From Grimontia indica (GTDB lineage Bacteria > Pseudomonadota > Gammaproteobacteria > Enterobacterales > Vibrionaceae), in NCBI RefSeq assembly GCF_000333895.2, contig NZ_ANFM02000035.1, forward strand, positions 1-64,000: 64,000 nt of DNA, read 5' to 3'. A program made the translations under genes and the position numbers. The notes under the pieces are model-generated. The model saw only the letters and a program-made list of their open reading frames with translations. It did not search any database and had not been told where the DNA came from. The stretch's first letter is position 1. The number at the start of each line of letters is the position of its first letter. Shown here in pieces: positions 33,100 to 46,135 of this stretch.

Positions 33100-33191
33100 C
33101 GTAACGCGTTGGGTTTTTGTTACATATTTTTGCTTACTGTGATCAGGTTACCCTGTTGTAAAATTTAGTCTCCCTTTTTGATGTGATGAGA

Positions 33192-33219
33192 TTGCATTCA
33201 AAAGGGCGACCCGTATAAT
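33192..33219 (+). promoter_or_regulatory. promoter of the ATP synthase operon
   Basis: TTGCAT (33192-33197) and TATAAT (33214-33219) are 16 bp apart, about 60 bp before atpI. Confidence 0.65.
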
Positions 33220-33278
33220 TTTCGCAGTTTTCCCAGCACGACATAGTGCTAAGAGGAAAGGAATCGAGGAACGAATAC

Positions 33279-33668
33279 ATGGTATCGACGCTCACGCGAC
33301 CAGGTCGCAAGCTTGCGAAAAGGTTGCTGCTGTTACAGGCGTGCGTCGTGTTAGCAACGGCAATCTTGATGGTCACCATCATCAATGTCGACTGGGGAAT
33401 TTCCGCACTCATAGGCGGTGGCATTTTTGTAATTGCCAACGCAGCCTTTGCATTGTGTGCATTCCTTTTTAGTGGAGCGAGAGCTGCAAAGCTCGTTGTA
33501 GCATCCTTCTACAGCGGCGAAGTGCTTAAGATTCTACTGACCGTCGCGCTGTTTTCCGTTGTTTACCTGTATGCCGAGGTGGAACTTGTTCCCCTCAAAC
33601 TGACCTATTTGCTGGTACTTGGAATCAACATCCTTGCGCCAGTTTTATTCATTAACAACAACAAATAG
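33279..33668 (+). CDS. atpI: ATP synthase assembly protein AtpI
   Basis: A 129-residue, four-TM inner-membrane protein encoded first in atp operons. It assists c-ring assembly and is not part of the finished enzyme. Hydrophobic segments lie at about 17-37, 41-61, 73-93 and 102-122. The start is the ATG at 33279, 8 bases after GAGGAA; a GTG at 33246 has no such SD. It is followed by atpB after 8 bp. Confidence 0.92.
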   Translation: MVSTLTRPGRKLAKRLLLLQACVVLATAILMVTIINVDWGISALIGGGIFVIANAAFALCAFLFSGARAAKLVVASFYSGEVLKILLTVALFSVVYLYAEVELVPLKLTYLLVLGINILAPVLFINNNK

Positions 33669-33673
33669 GATGA

Positions 33674-34480
<807 letters not shown>

Positions 34481-34527
34481 TAAAAGATTTTTTAGTAAGC
34501 AACTTTGTTCGACCTTCCGGCATATAA

Positions 34528-34809
<282 letters not shown>

Positions 34810-34858
34810 GTCGCCTGATTATACCTGTAGTTAACTATTGGGAGATGGAGAAGCAGTT

Positions 34859-35329
34859 ATGAATATGAACGCTACTCTTATCGGCCAGGCGATCGCGTTT
34901 TCCATGTTTGTGTGGTTCTGCATGAAGTATGTATGGCCACCAATCATGCAAGCGATTGAAGAGCGTCAGAAGAAAATTGCTGACGGTCTTGCGGCAGCTG
35001 AGCGTGCCGCGAAAGACCTGGATTTGGCCCAGGCTAATGCTTCTGATCAATTGAAAGAAGCAAAGCGCGCTGCAACTGAGATCATCGATTCGGCGAATAA
35101 GCGTAAAGCACAAATTCTTGATGAAGCCCGCGAAGAAGCATCTTCTGAGCGTGAAAATATCCTTAACCAAGGAAAGGCTGAACTGGAAGCTGAGCGCAAC
35201 CGTGCCCGCGATGAACTGCGCAAACAAGTTGCAACTCTGGCCGTAATCGGTGCTGAGAAAATCCTTGAGCGTTCAATCGACGAAAATGCTCATAAAGATA
35301 TTCTCGATAAAATCACTGCAGAACTTTAA
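34859..35329 (+). CDS. atpF: F0F1 ATP synthase subunit b
   Basis: A 156-residue stator subunit. One N-terminal transmembrane helix ([21 protein letters not shown]) is followed by a long charged helix (about 30-150) that dimerises and contacts the delta subunit. The start is the ATG at 34859, 8 bases after GGAG; this equals E. coli AtpF (156). Confidence 0.97.
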   Translation: MNMNATLIGQAIAFSMFVWFCMKYVWPPIMQAIEERQKKIADGLAAAERAAKDLDLAQANASDQLKEAKRAATEIIDSANKRKAQILDEAREEASSERENILNQGKAELEAERNRARDELRKQVATLAVIGAEKILERSIDENAHKDILDKITAEL

Positions 35330-35344
35330 GAAGGAGGGGCAGCT

Positions 35345-35878
35345 ATGTCTGAACTGACTACCATCGCACGCCCCTACGCTAAAGCAGCCTTCGATCTGGC
35401 AGTAGAAAAAGGCGAATTGGACCAGTGGTCTGAAATGCTGGCTTTTGCTGCTGAAGTTGCCCGCAATGAAACCATCGCAGACTTTCTCGATGGTTCTTAT
35501 TCAGCTGAAAAGTTGACTGAGATTTTTCTCTCAGTGTGCGGTGAGCAGCTCAATGAATTCGGCCAGAACCTCGTGAAGGTGATGGCTGAAAACGGACGCT
35601 TAAAAGCGTTGCCGGAAGTAACTGTCCAGTTCATGGCACTTCGCCGTGAATTAGAAAAGCAGGTTGACGTTGAGGTCACCTCTGCTGTCGCGCTGGAACA
35701 AGCGCAACTGGACGCTATTGAAAGCAAGCTGGAAGCCCGCCTTGAGCGAAAAGTGAAGCTGAACTGTAGTGTAGACGAGACCCTGGTTGCCGGGGTTGTG
35801 ATTCGAGCTGGAGACTTGATCATCGATAACTCAGTTAGCGGCCGTATGCGCCGTCTGAGCGATGCATTGCAGTCTTGA
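35345..35878 (+). CDS. atpH: F0F1 ATP synthase subunit delta
   Basis: A 177-residue peripheral-stalk subunit joining subunit b to the F1 head. It begins [18 protein letters not shown] and ends [21 protein letters not shown], both family hallmarks. The length equals E. coli AtpH (177). A strong AAGGAGG precedes the ATG. Confidence 0.98.
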   Translation: MSELTTIARPYAKAAFDLAVEKGELDQWSEMLAFAAEVARNETIADFLDGSYSAEKLTEIFLSVCGEQLNEFGQNLVKVMAENGRLKALPEVTVQFMALRRELEKQVDVEVTSAVALEQAQLDAIESKLEARLERKVKLNCSVDETLVAGVVIRAGDLIIDNSVSGRMRRLSDALQS

Positions 35879-35894
35879 TTTGGGGAATTGGAGC

Positions 35895-37436
35895 ATGCAA
35901 CTTAATTCCACGGAAATTAGCGATCTGATCAAACAGCGTATTGAAAAATTCAACGTTGTTAGTGAAGCACGCAACGAAGGTACCATCGTGTCAGTCAGCG
36001 ACGGTATCATTCGCATCCATGGCCTTGCAGATGCTATGCAAGGTGAAATGATTGAACTACCTGGCAACCGTTTCGCACTGGCGCTCAACCTTGAGCGTGA
36101 TTCTGTAGGTGCGGTTGTTATGGGTCCTTATGCCGACCTTCAGGAAGGCATGAAAGTAACCGGTACTGGTCGTATTCTTGAAGTTCCAGTAGGTCCTGAG
36201 CTACTGGGCCGTGTGGTTAACACTCTGGGTGAGCCAATTGACGGTAAAGGTCCTATCAATGCTGCACTGACTTCTCCTGTAGAAGTGATTGCACCTGGCG
36301 TAATCGCACGTCAGTCGGTAGACCAGCCAGTACAGACCGGTTACAAAGCAGTTGATGCAATGATCCCAATCGGCCGTGGTCAGCGTGAGCTGGTTATCGG
36401 TGACCGTCAGACCGGTAAAACGGCGCTGGCAATCGATGCGATCATTAACCAGAAGAACTCTGGTATCTACTCTATCTATGTTGCTATCGGCCAGAAAGCG
36501 TCAACCATCGCTAACGTGGTTCGCAAACTGGAAGAGCACGACGCACTGAAAAACACCATCGTTGTTGTTGCATCTGCTTCTGAAGCAGCGGCACTGCAAT
36601 ACCTTGCGCCTTACGCAGGTTGTGCGATGGGTGAATACTTCCGTGACCGCGGTGAAGATGCGCTGATCGTATACGATGATCTGTCTAAGCAAGCTGTTGC
36701 TTACCGTCAGATTTCTCTGTTGCTGCGTCGCCCACCAGGTCGTGAAGCATTCCCAGGTGACGTTTTCTACCTCCACTCTCGTCTGCTGGAGCGTGCTGCG
36801 CGTGTTAACGCTGATTATGTTGCTAAGTTCACCAATGGTGAAGTGACTGGCAAAACTGGTTCTTTGACCGCGCTGCCAATCATTGAAACCCAAGCGGGTG
36901 ACGTATCTGCGTTCGTACCAACCAACGTTATCTCGATCACCGACGGTCAGATCTTCTTGCAATCGGAACTGTTTAACGCAGGTATCCGTCCGGCAGTTGA
37001 CCCAGGTATCTCAGTATCTCGTGTAGGTGGTTCAGCACAGACTAAGATCATCAAGAAGCTGTCTGGTGGTATCCGTACCGCTCTGGCTCAGTACCGCGAA
37101 CTGGCTGCATTTGCTCAGTTCTCTTCTGACCTGGACGATGCAACCAAGAAGCAGCTGGATCATGGTCAGAAAGTAACTGAACTGATGAAGCAGAAGCAAT
37201 ACGCACCAATGTCTGTGTTTGAGCAGGGATTGATGATTTTTGCTGCGGAAAAAGGCTACCTGTCAGACGTTGAGCTGACCAAACTGGCTGATTTCGAATC
37301 TGCTCTGCTTGCATATGCTAAAGGTACGTTTGCTGAGCTGGTTGCACAGATCGATGAGACTGGCGACTACAACGGCGACATTGAAGCGCAACTGGCTAAG
37401 CTGGTTGAAGACTTCAAAGCAACACAAACCTGGTAA
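35895..37436 (+). CDS. atpA: F0F1 ATP synthase subunit alpha
   Basis: A 513-residue non-catalytic nucleotide-binding subunit of F1. Walker A is [15 protein letters not shown] (about 169-183); [29 protein letters not shown] and the arginine finger region [10 protein letters not shown] are present. The start at 35895 follows GGAG and gives [16 protein letters not shown], identical in length to E. coli AtpA (513). Confidence 0.99.
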   Translation: MQLNSTEISDLIKQRIEKFNVVSEARNEGTIVSVSDGIIRIHGLADAMQGEMIELPGNRFALALNLERDSVGAVVMGPYADLQEGMKVTGTGRILEVPVGPELLGRVVNTLGEPIDGKGPINAALTSPVEVIAPGVIARQSVDQPVQTGYKAVDAMIPIGRGQRELVIGDRQTGKTALAIDAIINQKNSGIYSIYVAIGQKASTIANVVRKLEEHDALKNTIVVVASASEAAALQYLAPYAGCAMGEYFRDRGEDALIVYDDLSKQAVAYRQISLLLRRPPGREAFPGDVFYLHSRLLERAARVNADYVAKFTNGEVTGKTGSLTALPIIETQAGDVSAFVPTNVISITDGQIFLQSELFNAGIRPAVDPGISVSRVGGSAQTKIIKKLSGGIRTALAQYRELAAFAQFSSDLDDATKKQLDHGQKVTELMKQKQYAPMSVFEQGLMIFAAEKGYLSDVELTKLADFESALLAYAKGTFAELVAQIDETGDYNGDIEAQLAKLVEDFKATQTW

Positions 37437-37441
37437 TGCGT

Positions 37442-37464
37442 AGAAGGCCGCTCAGCGGCCTTCT
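37442..37464 (+). repeat. perfect hairpin between atpA and atpG
   Basis: Ten-bp perfect arms (AGAAGGCCGC at 37442-37451 and GCGGCCTTCT at 37455-37464) with a 3-base loop sit in the 45-bp gap. There is no T run, so it is more likely an mRNA processing or stability element that tunes subunit ratios than a terminator. Confidence 0.7.
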
Positions 37465-37481
37465 AATAACGGAGAGTAACG

Positions 37482-39787
<2,306 letters not shown>

Positions 39788-39805
39788 TAGCTGGTAGGAG
39801 GCGAC

Positions 39806-40228
39806 ATGGCAGCGATGACCTTTCACCTGGATGTAGTAAGCGCAGAGAAACAACTGTTTTCTGGCCGTGCTGAAGCAATCCAGGTAACGGGTAGCGAAGG
39901 TGAATTGGGTATTTACCCAAGCCACACCCCGCTGCTGACCGCTATCACGCCGGGCATGATCCGCATTACTAAGCAACACGGCCATGAAGAGGTAATTTAC
40001 CTTTCTGGTGGTATGCTGGAAGTGCAACCAAGCACAGTGACTGTGCTGGCTGATACCGCAATTCGCGGCGTCGACCTGGATCAAGCTAAGGCAGAAGAAG
40101 CGAAGCGCCGTGCAGAGGATCGTATCCTCAACAAACATGGCGATATGGACTTTGCTCAGGCGGCCAGTGATCTGGCCAAGGCGATTGCCCAGCTACGAGT
40201 TATCGAGCTGACCAAAAAGGCACGCTAA
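39806..40228 (+). CDS. atpC: F0F1 ATP synthase subunit epsilon
   Basis: A 140-residue rotor subunit that also inhibits F1 ATPase. The N-terminal beta sandwich contains [20 protein letters not shown] and the C-terminal helical hairpin (about 90-138) ends [15 protein letters not shown]. coli AtpC has 139 residues. A GGAGG SD precedes the first ATG. It closes the operon before a strong terminator. Confidence 0.97.
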   Translation: MAAMTFHLDVVSAEKQLFSGRAEAIQVTGSEGELGIYPSHTPLLTAITPGMIRITKQHGHEEVIYLSGGMLEVQPSTVTVLADTAIRGVDLDQAKAEEAKRRAEDRILNKHGDMDFAQAASDLAKAIAQLRVIELTKKAR

Positions 40229-40253
40229 GTACCAGGTATCACCCAAAGACTGG

Positions 40254-40279
40254 AAGGCGACCGAGAGGTCGCCTTTTTT
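40254..40279 (+). terminator. ATP synthase operon terminator
   Basis: The stem AAGGCGACC / GGTCGCCTT with loop GAGA is followed by a T run. Confidence 0.92.
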
Positions 40280-40558
40280 ATGTTTGTTTTTCTCGTTTTC
40301 CAATCGTCTAATTTTTCGGTCTTTAAGCCTTGGAAGAAAAAGATATGTTCAGTTTTTATGATTTAATTATCAATTAGTTGATGTGAATTCATATGTGTCT
40401 TTTCTTAAGTGATTATCTGCGAGGTATCGCCTGAAAATTGCTACAAGATGACGGAAATTTATGAATTTCTTATAGGTTTGAATCCCGTTTTACAAAGCGA
40501 ACCGTTACAATAAGCGCCATTATTTGAAGTAGACCCTCAATACCAAGGACAACTCTCC
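40280..40558. other. AT-rich gap before glmU
   Basis: No reading frame or RNA is recognisable. A TACAAT at 40506-40511 may be the -10 of a glmU promoter, but no convincing -35 lies at the right distance. Confidence 0.4.
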
Positions 40559-41920
40559 ATGAATTTCAGTGCTGTGATTCTGGCTGCGGGTAAGGGAACC
40601 CGCATGTACTCCAACCTACCTAAGGTACTGCATACGCTTGCAGGGAAACCTATGGTGAAGCATGTCATCGATACCTGCTCCTCACTGGGCGCAAAAAACC
40701 TGCATCTGGTGTATGGCCATGGTGGTGATGCAATGAAAGCAGCACTGGCAGAAGAGTCAGTCAATTGGGTCCTTCAGGCGGAGCAGTTAGGTACAGGCCA
40801 CGCAGTGAACCAAGCTGCCCCGGAATTTTCGGATGATGAGCAGGTTCTTGTGCTTTACGGCGATGTTCCGCTGATTTCTGAGCAAACCATCGAAAACCTG
40901 TTGGATGCACAGCCAGACGGCGGCATTGCATTGCTGACTGTGGTACTGGATAAGCCAGCGGGCTACGGACGTATCATTCGCCGTAATGGTCCTGTGGTGG
41001 CGATCGTGGAAGATAAAGATGCCACACAAGAGCAAAAGCTTATCAAAGAAATCAACACTGGTGTAATGGTCGCTACCGGACGTGATCTACGCCGTTGGCT
41101 GAATGAAGTAAAAAGCGACAACGCACAAGGCGAATACTACCTCACAGATGTGATTGCGATTGCCCACGATGAAGGTCGTGCAGTTGAAGCGGTTCACCCG
41201 GAAAGTGCAATTGAGGTAGAAGGTGTCAACAACCGCATTCAGTTGGCTCGTCTGGAACGCGCTTATCAAGCTGCTCAGGCAGAGAAGCTTCTGGAAAGCG
41301 GTGTGATGCTCCGCGACCCTGCGCGTTTTGACCTGCGTGGTCAGCTACAGTGTGGCACTGATGTCGAAATCGATGTGAACGTCGTGATTGAAGGTTCAGT
41401 TACTCTGGGTGACAACGTGGTCATCGGTGCGGGCTGTGTACTGAAAGATTGTGAAATTGATGACAACACTGTCGTCCGCCCATACAGCGTGATTGAAGGT
41501 GCTTCGGTTGGTGAAGATTGCACCGTGGGTCCGTTTGCGCGCCTGCGTCCTGGCGCTGAGCTGGTGGAAGATGCACATGTAGGTAACTTTGTTGAAGTGA
41601 AAAATGCACGTATCGGTAAAGGCTCTAAGGCTAATCATCTGACTTACCTTGGTGATGCTGAAGTCGGTGAGCGTGTGAATATCGGTGCAGGTACTATCAC
41701 ATGTAACTACGATGGTGCCAATAAACACAAGACTGTGATTGAAGATGATGTGTTTGTTGGCTCTGATAGCCAGTTGGTGGCCCCGGTAACCATCAAAAAA
41801 GGCGCAACGATTGGTGCAGGTACGACACTGACCAGTAATGTGGAAGAGGGCCAACTCGTAATTACCCGCGCAAAAGCGCGTGCAATTGATGGCTGGAAGA
41901 GACCGATTAAGCAGAAATAA
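40559..41920 (+). CDS. glmU: bifunctional UDP-N-acetylglucosamine pyrophosphorylase / glucosamine-1-phosphate N-acetyltransferase
   Basis: A 453-residue cytoplasmic enzyme making UDP-GlcNAc for peptidoglycan and LPS. The N-terminal uridyltransferase has [18 protein letters not shown] (about 8-25) and LYGDVPLI. The C-terminal left-handed beta-helix acetyltransferase (about 250-450) has hexapeptide repeats, for example [18 protein letters not shown] and [12 protein letters not shown]. Length matches E. coli GlmU (456). It follows the atp operon as in E. coli, but with its own transcription unit between two terminators. GlmS, making the precursor glucosamine-6-phosphate, is 2 kb downstream. Confidence 0.98.
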   Translation: MNFSAVILAAGKGTRMYSNLPKVLHTLAGKPMVKHVIDTCSSLGAKNLHLVYGHGGDAMKAALAEESVNWVLQAEQLGTGHAVNQAAPEFSDDEQVLVLYGDVPLISEQTIENLLDAQPDGGIALLTVVLDKPAGYGRIIRRNGPVVAIVEDKDATQEQKLIKEINTGVMVATGRDLRRWLNEVKSDNAQGEYYLTDVIAIAHDEGRAVEAVHPESAIEVEGVNNRIQLARLERAYQAAQAEKLLESGVMLRDPARFDLRGQLQCGTDVEIDVNVVIEGSVTLGDNVVIGAGCVLKDCEIDDNTVVRPYSVIEGASVGEDCTVGPFARLRPGAELVEDAHVGNFVEVKNARIGKGSKANHLTYLGDAEVGERVNIGAGTITCNYDGANKHKTVIEDDVFVGSDSQLVAPVTIKKGATIGAGTTLTSNVEEGQLVITRAKARAIDGWKRPIKQK

Positions 41921-41934
41921 TACTTGTTATGCAC

Positions 41935-41965
41935 AAAAAAACACCGCAAAAGCGGTGTTTTTTTA
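41935..41965. terminator. glmU terminator
   Basis: The stem ACACCGC / GCGGTGT with loop AAAA is flanked by A and T runs. Confidence 0.9.
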
Positions 41966-42004
41966 TTGAAGCGATTAAATCGTCATCAAACGAAAAATAG
42001 GGGG

Positions 42005-42033
42005 TTGACGCTCCTCTGAATCCGCAATATTAT
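42005..42033 (+). promoter_or_regulatory. tRNA operon promoter
   Basis: TTGACG (42005-42010) and TATTAT (42028-42033) have an ideal 17-bp spacer and are followed by ACGCGCC, a GC-rich discriminator typical of stringently controlled stable-RNA promoters. Confidence 0.85.
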
Positions 42034-42045
42034 ACGCGCCTCTGT

Positions 42046-42120
42046 TGGGGTATCGCCAAGCGGTAAGGCAGCGGCTTTTGATGCCGCCATTCCCTGGTTC
42101 GAATCCAGGTACCCCAGCCA
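42046..42120 (+). tRNA. tRNA-Gln(TTG), copy 1
   Basis: A 75-nt cloverleaf with acceptor stem TGGGGTA/TACCCCA, anticodon TTG and an encoded CCA end. It is identical to the copy at 42362. Confidence 0.97.
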
Positions 42121-42125
42121 ACAAC

Positions 42126-42202
42126 GCGTCCGTAGCTCAGCTGGATAGAGTACCTGGCTACGAACCAGGCGGTCGGAGGTTCGAATCCTCCCGGACGCGC
42201 CA
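42126..42202 (+). tRNA. tRNA-Arg(ACG)
   Basis: A 77-nt cloverleaf with acceptor stem GCGTCCG/CGGACGC and anticodon ACG (A34 expected to be edited to inosine by TadA). CCA is encoded. Confidence 0.97.
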
Positions 42203-42240
42203 TCTCTTCCTTTCCAGAGGTGAGATGAACAATTAGGTTT

Positions 42241-42325
42241 GCGGAAGTGGCGAAATTGGTAGACGCACCAGATTTAGGTTCTGGCGCCGCAAGGTGTGAG
42301 AGTTCAAGTCTCTCCTTCCGCACCA
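42241..42325 (+). tRNA. tRNA-Leu(TAG), copy 1
   Basis: An 85-nt class II tRNA with acceptor stem GCGGAAG/CTTCCGC, anticodon TAG and a long variable arm. CCA is encoded. Confidence 0.97.
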
Positions 42326-42361
42326 TTATTTAAAGATCATGCTCTCGAGCGTGGTTGCTGT

Positions 42362-42436
42362 TGGGGTATCGCCAAGCGGTAAGGCAGCGGCTTTTGATGC
42401 CGCCATTCCCTGGTTCGAATCCAGGTACCCCAGCCA
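42362..42436 (+). tRNA. tRNA-Gln(TTG), copy 2
   Basis: The sequence is identical to 42046-42120, including the preceding CTGT, which indicates a recent tandem duplication or gene conversion. Confidence 0.97.
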
Positions 42437-42447
42437 TATTTCAGGTT

Positions 42448-42524
42448 GGCTACGTAGCTCAGTTGGTTAGAGCACATCACTCATAATGATGGGGTCACAG
42501 GTTCGAATCCCGTCGTAGCCACCA
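42448..42524 (+). tRNA. elongator tRNA-Met(CAT)
   Basis: A 77-nt cloverleaf with acceptor stem GGCTACG/CGTAGCC and anticodon CAT. The body closely matches E. coli elongator tRNA-Met (metT), so it is not the initiator and unlikely to be the lysidine tRNA-Ile. Confidence 0.95.
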
Positions 42525-42611
42525 CTTATTTCGAAAGTCTCTGACTTTCTGCCAGATAAGACACACTACCAGTGTCTGCGGGTTATAAACTCAATATCAG
42601 GCGACAAAATT

Positions 42612-42698
42612 GCGATGGTGGCGGAATTGGTAGACGCGCTAGCTTCAGGTGTTAGTGTCCTTACGGACGTGAGAGTTCAAGTCTCTCCCTTCGCACCA
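42612..42698 (+). tRNA. tRNA-Leu(CAG)
   Basis: An 87-nt class II tRNA with anticodon CAG and a long variable arm (GTGTCCTTACGGACGT). The acceptor stem GCGATGG/CCTTCGC leaves a U5-U68 mismatch. CCA is encoded. Confidence 0.95.
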
Positions 42699-42743
42699 AA
42701 CATCACTTAAGCCTTCAACAAGAAGGGTTAGGTAAAACAATTT

Positions 42744-42828
42744 GCGGAAGTGGCGAAATTGGTAGACGCACCAGATTTAGGTTCTGGCGCCGCAAGGTGT
42801 GAGAGTTCAAGTCTCTCCTTCCGCACCA
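42744..42828 (+). tRNA. tRNA-Leu(TAG), copy 2
   Basis: Identical to the copy at 42241-42325. It is the last tRNA before the terminator. Confidence 0.97.
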
Positions 42829-42834
42829 TGATTG

Positions 42835-42862
42835 AAAGCAGGCTTTTTAGCCTGCTTTTTTT
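42835..42862 (+). terminator. tRNA operon terminator
   Basis: The stem AAAGCAGGC / GCCTGCTTT with a 6-base loop is followed by a T run. Confidence 0.92.
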
Positions 42863-43178
42863 CTATCTGCAGTTTGCAACCCACTCTCTCACTTCAACTT
42901 CTCGCGCTCTCAGTGCGCAATACCTATCGTAGTAAATATCTGCTCATCCTAGCTTGTTAAAATGCTCAATAACTACGTTGAAAAATTTGATTGTAGAATA
43001 ACTACTTATCGAAAATTTTTCGCCTTGTTCTCGAGCATTTTTCCTGCGCTATTTCTGATCATCTACCTACTGTGATTGGTATAACTCTCTGTATAATTCT
43101 CAATCTGTGCTTCAGATCATGTCCAAAGTGATGTGTATCGCATTTCATCCTTGATATTTGATTTAAAGTTTATATTAT
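42863..43178. other. AT-rich gap before the DeoR-type gene
   Basis: No reading frame or RNA gene is recognisable. A TATAAT at 43092-43097 could be a -10 element, but no good -35 is at the right spacing. Confidence 0.4.
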
Positions 43179-43193
43179 CTTTCGAAACGAAAG
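43179..43193. promoter_or_regulatory. candidate operator of the DeoR-type regulator
   Basis: CTTTCGAAACGAAAG is a perfect 6-bp inverted repeat around three A residues, ending 12 bp before the regulator ATG. DeoR-family proteins often bind TTCG/CGAA-containing repeats, so autoregulation is inferred. Confidence 0.5.
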
Positions 43194-43205
43194 TTTGGTG
43201 GTTAC

Positions 43206-43970
43206 ATGTCGAAACGTAATACTCAACAACGTCGCCATGCGATTGTTGCCATGCTGACTGAACAGGGTGAAGTTAGCGTAGATATGCTTTCAACGCTGTT
43301 TGAAACATCAGAGGTAACGATCCGTAAAGACCTTGCTGAGCTTGAGAAAAATGGACTTCTGCTGCGTCGTTATGGCGGAGCAGTTCCTGTTCCTCATGAA
43401 ATGGTTTCGGAAAACGCAGTAAAAGTTTCGGAACAAAAGTTATCAATCGCAAAAATGGCGGCAACCCGGATCCGCGACCATAATCGAATTGTGGTGGACA
43501 GTGGTTCAACGACGGCAGCTTTGATCCCACTTCTCAATCAAAAGCGTGGTCTAGTAGTGATGACCAACTCCCTGAATGTGGCGCAAGCCATTAAGGAGTT
43601 GGAAAACGAACCGACACTCCTGATGACAGGCGGTACCTGGGACCCGCATTCTGAAGCGTTTCAGGGGCAGGTGGCAGAGCAAGCATTGCGTGCGTATGAC
43701 TTTGACCAACTGTTTATTGGGGCCGATGGCATCGATGTTAGTCGCGGTACGACAACGTTTAATGAAATTGTTGGCCTTAGCCGTGTTATGTCAGAGGTTT
43801 CCAGGGAAGTCGTGGTTTTGATTGAGTCCGATAAAATCGGCCGCAAGATCCCGAATCTTGAACTTCCCTGGGAAGTGATCACCACGGTGATCACCGACAG
43901 TAAGCTTGATGCCACCACCAAACTTGCCATTGAAAAGACGGGCACAGAGGTGATCTGCGCCCCTGACTAG
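43206..43970 (+). CDS. DeoR/GlpR-family transcriptional regulator next to glmS
   Basis: A 254-residue regulator. The N-terminal DeoR winged HTH reads [20 protein letters not shown] and then [26 protein letters not shown]. The C-terminal sugar-phosphate sensor domain of the DeoRC type carries DSGSTTAAL (about 96-104), [12 protein letters not shown] and FIGADGID. Members usually sense a phosphorylated sugar. It is 14 bp upstream of glmS, probably in one transcript, so control of glucosamine-6-phosphate synthesis in response to an amino-sugar phosphate is a reasonable inference. Confidence 0.88.
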   Translation: MSKRNTQQRRHAIVAMLTEQGEVSVDMLSTLFETSEVTIRKDLAELEKNGLLLRRYGGAVPVPHEMVSENAVKVSEQKLSIAKMAATRIRDHNRIVVDSGSTTAALIPLLNQKRGLVVMTNSLNVAQAIKELENEPTLLMTGGTWDPHSEAFQGQVAEQALRAYDFDQLFIGADGIDVSRGTTTFNEIVGLSRVMSEVSREVVVLIESDKIGRKIPNLELPWEVITTVITDSKLDATTKLAIEKTGTEVICAPD

Positions 43971-43984
43971 ATACGGGGAAAGAT

Positions 43985-45820
43985 ATGTGTGGAATTGTTG
44001 GCGCGGTTGCGCAAAGGGACGTTGCTGAAATCTTACTGGAAGGTTTACGCAGACTTGAATACCGCGGCTATGACTCTGCCGGTCTAGCCGTGACTGACAG
44101 CGAACAACAATTGCGTCGGTTGCGCCGATTGGGCAAAGTACAGAATCTGGCGGAAGCTCTAGACGAAACACCAGTTCTTGGTGGTACTGGTATTGCTCAC
44201 ACCCGTTGGGCAACCCATGGTGAACCAAGCGAATCCAATGCACACCCACACATGTCAGGCGATAACATTGCCATCGTCCACAACGGCATCATTGAAAACC
44301 ATGAACCGCTCCGAGAGCTGCTCAAAGGCCGCGGTTACGTTTTTACATCCCAAACTGACACTGAGGTCATTGCTCACCTTGTGGATTGGGAATTGGGGCA
44401 GGGAGGCGGCCTTATGGAAGCCTTCCAACGCACGGTCAAACAGCTAGAAGGCGCTTACGGCACCGTGGTGATGGATAGATGTGACCCAGAGCGACTTATT
44501 GCAGCACGTTCGGGCAGTCCTTTGGTGATTGGCCTTGGTATTGGGGAAAACTTTCTGGCGTCCGATCAACTGGCACTGCTCAATGTCACCCGACGTTTCA
44601 TCTTCCTTGAAGAAGGTGATGTAGCGGAAATTACCCGACGCGAAGTCAGCATTACCGATTTGAATGGTGAGTGTGTTGAACGCCAGATTCATGAGTCGTC
44701 TATTGAGCATGATGCGGCAGACAAAGGCCCATACCGCCATTACATGCAAAAAGAAATTTTTGAGCAGCCTTCTGCACTCATTAACACGCTGGAAGGGCGT
44801 ATTGATGGCAACAGCGTGCTGGTGGATAGTATTGGCCACGGTGCAGCGGAGCTTCTGACTAAAGCCGAACATATTCAGATTGTGGCTTGTGGTACTTCGT
44901 ATAACGCAGGCATGGTGGCACGTTACTGGTTCGAAGATATTGCAGGCGTGAGCTGTGACGTGGAGATCGCTTCGGAATTCCGCTATCGCAACTTCGTCAC
45001 CCGCCCTAGCAGCCTGTTGATCACCCTTTCCCAGTCTGGAGAGACCGCAGATACATTGGCGGCGTTGCGCAAAGCCAAAGAGCGTGGCTTTATGGGGGCA
45101 ATGACCATTTGTAACGTAGCGGGCTCTTCACTGGTTCGAGAATCTGATTTGGCGTTTATGACCCGTGCAGGTGCTGAGATTGGTGTGGCATCGACCAAAG
45201 CGTTTACCACCCAGTTGGCTACCCTCTTGATGCTGGTCACCGCAGTAGGCAAGCAGAAAGGCCATGTAGACACTGCTAAAGAAAAAGCCATCGTAGAGGC
45301 ATTGAATCGCTTACCGGCAACCATGGAACAGGCATTGGCGTTCGACAAAGAGATAGAGCTGCTCGCAGAAGATTTTGCCGACAAACACCATGCTTTATTC
45401 CTCGGACGCGGAGAGTACTATCCGATTGCCATGGAAGCATCGCTAAAGCTGAAAGAAATCTCTTATATCCACGCTGAAGCTTACGCAGCTGGTGAACTCA
45501 AGCATGGCCCGCTGGCGCTAATTGATGCAGATATGCCTGTCATCGTGGTAGCGCCAAACAACGAACTGCTTGAAAAACTGAAGTCCAACATTGAGGAAGT
45601 GCGCGCTCGCGGTGGACAGCTTTATGTGTTTGCGGATAAAGATGCGGGCTTTGAAGTCAGTGAGGGCATGACCATTGTTGCTATGCCGCATGTCGATGAA
45701 GTGTGTGCGCCTATTTTCTACACACTGCCCATGCAGCTGCTGTCTTACCACGTAGCGCTTATCAAAGGGACAGACGTAGACCAGCCTCGTAACCTCGCAA
45801 AAGCTGTGACAGTAGAATAA
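43985..45820 (+). CDS. glmS: glutamine-fructose-6-phosphate aminotransferase (isomerizing)
   Basis: A 611-residue enzyme making glucosamine-6-phosphate from fructose-6-phosphate and glutamine, the first step to UDP-GlcNAc. The N-terminal Ntn-hydrolase glutaminase domain exposes Cys2 ([10 protein letters not shown]) after Met removal and has [19 protein letters not shown]-type residues. Two SIS domains (about 285-425 and 455-600) carry [21 protein letters not shown] and [17 protein letters not shown]. The C terminus is the typical LAKAVTVE. Length matches E. coli GlmS (609). No glmZ-like pairing was checked. Confidence 0.98.
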   Translation: MCGIVGAVAQRDVAEILLEGLRRLEYRGYDSAGLAVTDSEQQLRRLRRLGKVQNLAEALDETPVLGGTGIAHTRWATHGEPSESNAHPHMSGDNIAIVHNGIIENHEPLRELLKGRGYVFTSQTDTEVIAHLVDWELGQGGGLMEAFQRTVKQLEGAYGTVVMDRCDPERLIAARSGSPLVIGLGIGENFLASDQLALLNVTRRFIFLEEGDVAEITRREVSITDLNGECVERQIHESSIEHDAADKGPYRHYMQKEIFEQPSALINTLEGRIDGNSVLVDSIGHGAAELLTKAEHIQIVACGTSYNAGMVARYWFEDIAGVSCDVEIASEFRYRNFVTRPSSLLITLSQSGETADTLAALRKAKERGFMGAMTICNVAGSSLVRESDLAFMTRAGAEIGVASTKAFTTQLATLLMLVTAVGKQKGHVDTAKEKAIVEALNRLPATMEQALAFDKEIELLAEDFADKHHALFLGRGEYYPIAMEASLKLKEISYIHAEAYAAGELKHGPLALIDADMPVIVVAPNNELLEKLKSNIEEVRARGGQLYVFADKDAGFEVSEGMTIVAMPHVDEVCAPIFYTLPMQLLSYHVALIKGTDVDQPRNLAKAVTVE

Positions 45821-45850
45821 TACAGCTTAAAAATGAGAGTTTTAATTTAT

Positions 45851-45876
45851 AAAGGAGCCACTAGGCTCCTTTTTGT
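45851..45876 (+). terminator. glmS terminator
   Basis: The stem AAAGGAGCC / GGCTCCTTT with loop ACTA is followed by T residues. Confidence 0.88.
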
Positions 45877-46078
45877 GCCTTATAAGGCATACAGGCATTG
45901 TCTGATTTGCTTTTTGCAATTATTGAGTGGGAACGCTTATTCGCATTTTGCAAATCATTTCGCAGTCATAACAAGACATCGAGCCCAGAAAGACTAACAG
46001 TGTCAATTGGGGTTTATTTAAAGTATTGATATTAAATACATTATAGGATGTCTAAATAGTTGGCCTGCATTGTGCATA

Positions 46079-46106
46079 TTGTCGATAAACAGCAAAACTA
46101 TATAAC
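46079..46106 (+). promoter_or_regulatory. probable promoter of the first XRE gene
   Basis: TTGTCG (46079-46084) and TATAAC (46101-46106) are 16 bp apart. The rest of the glmS-XRE gap (45877-46078) is AT-rich, with repeated TTTTGCAA words but no gene. Confidence 0.45.
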
Positions 46107-46135
46107 AGATAGCTGTACGTCGTAGGGAGTGAAGT

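Noticed and set aside
42448-42524. CAT-anticodon tRNA as initiator or tRNA-Ile(lysidine)
   Set aside because: The acceptor stem begins with a normal G1-C72 pair and the body matches elongator tRNA-Met.
42046-42828. Repeated blocks as a CRISPR array
   Set aside because: The repeats are tRNA genes with cloverleaf pairing and encoded CCA.
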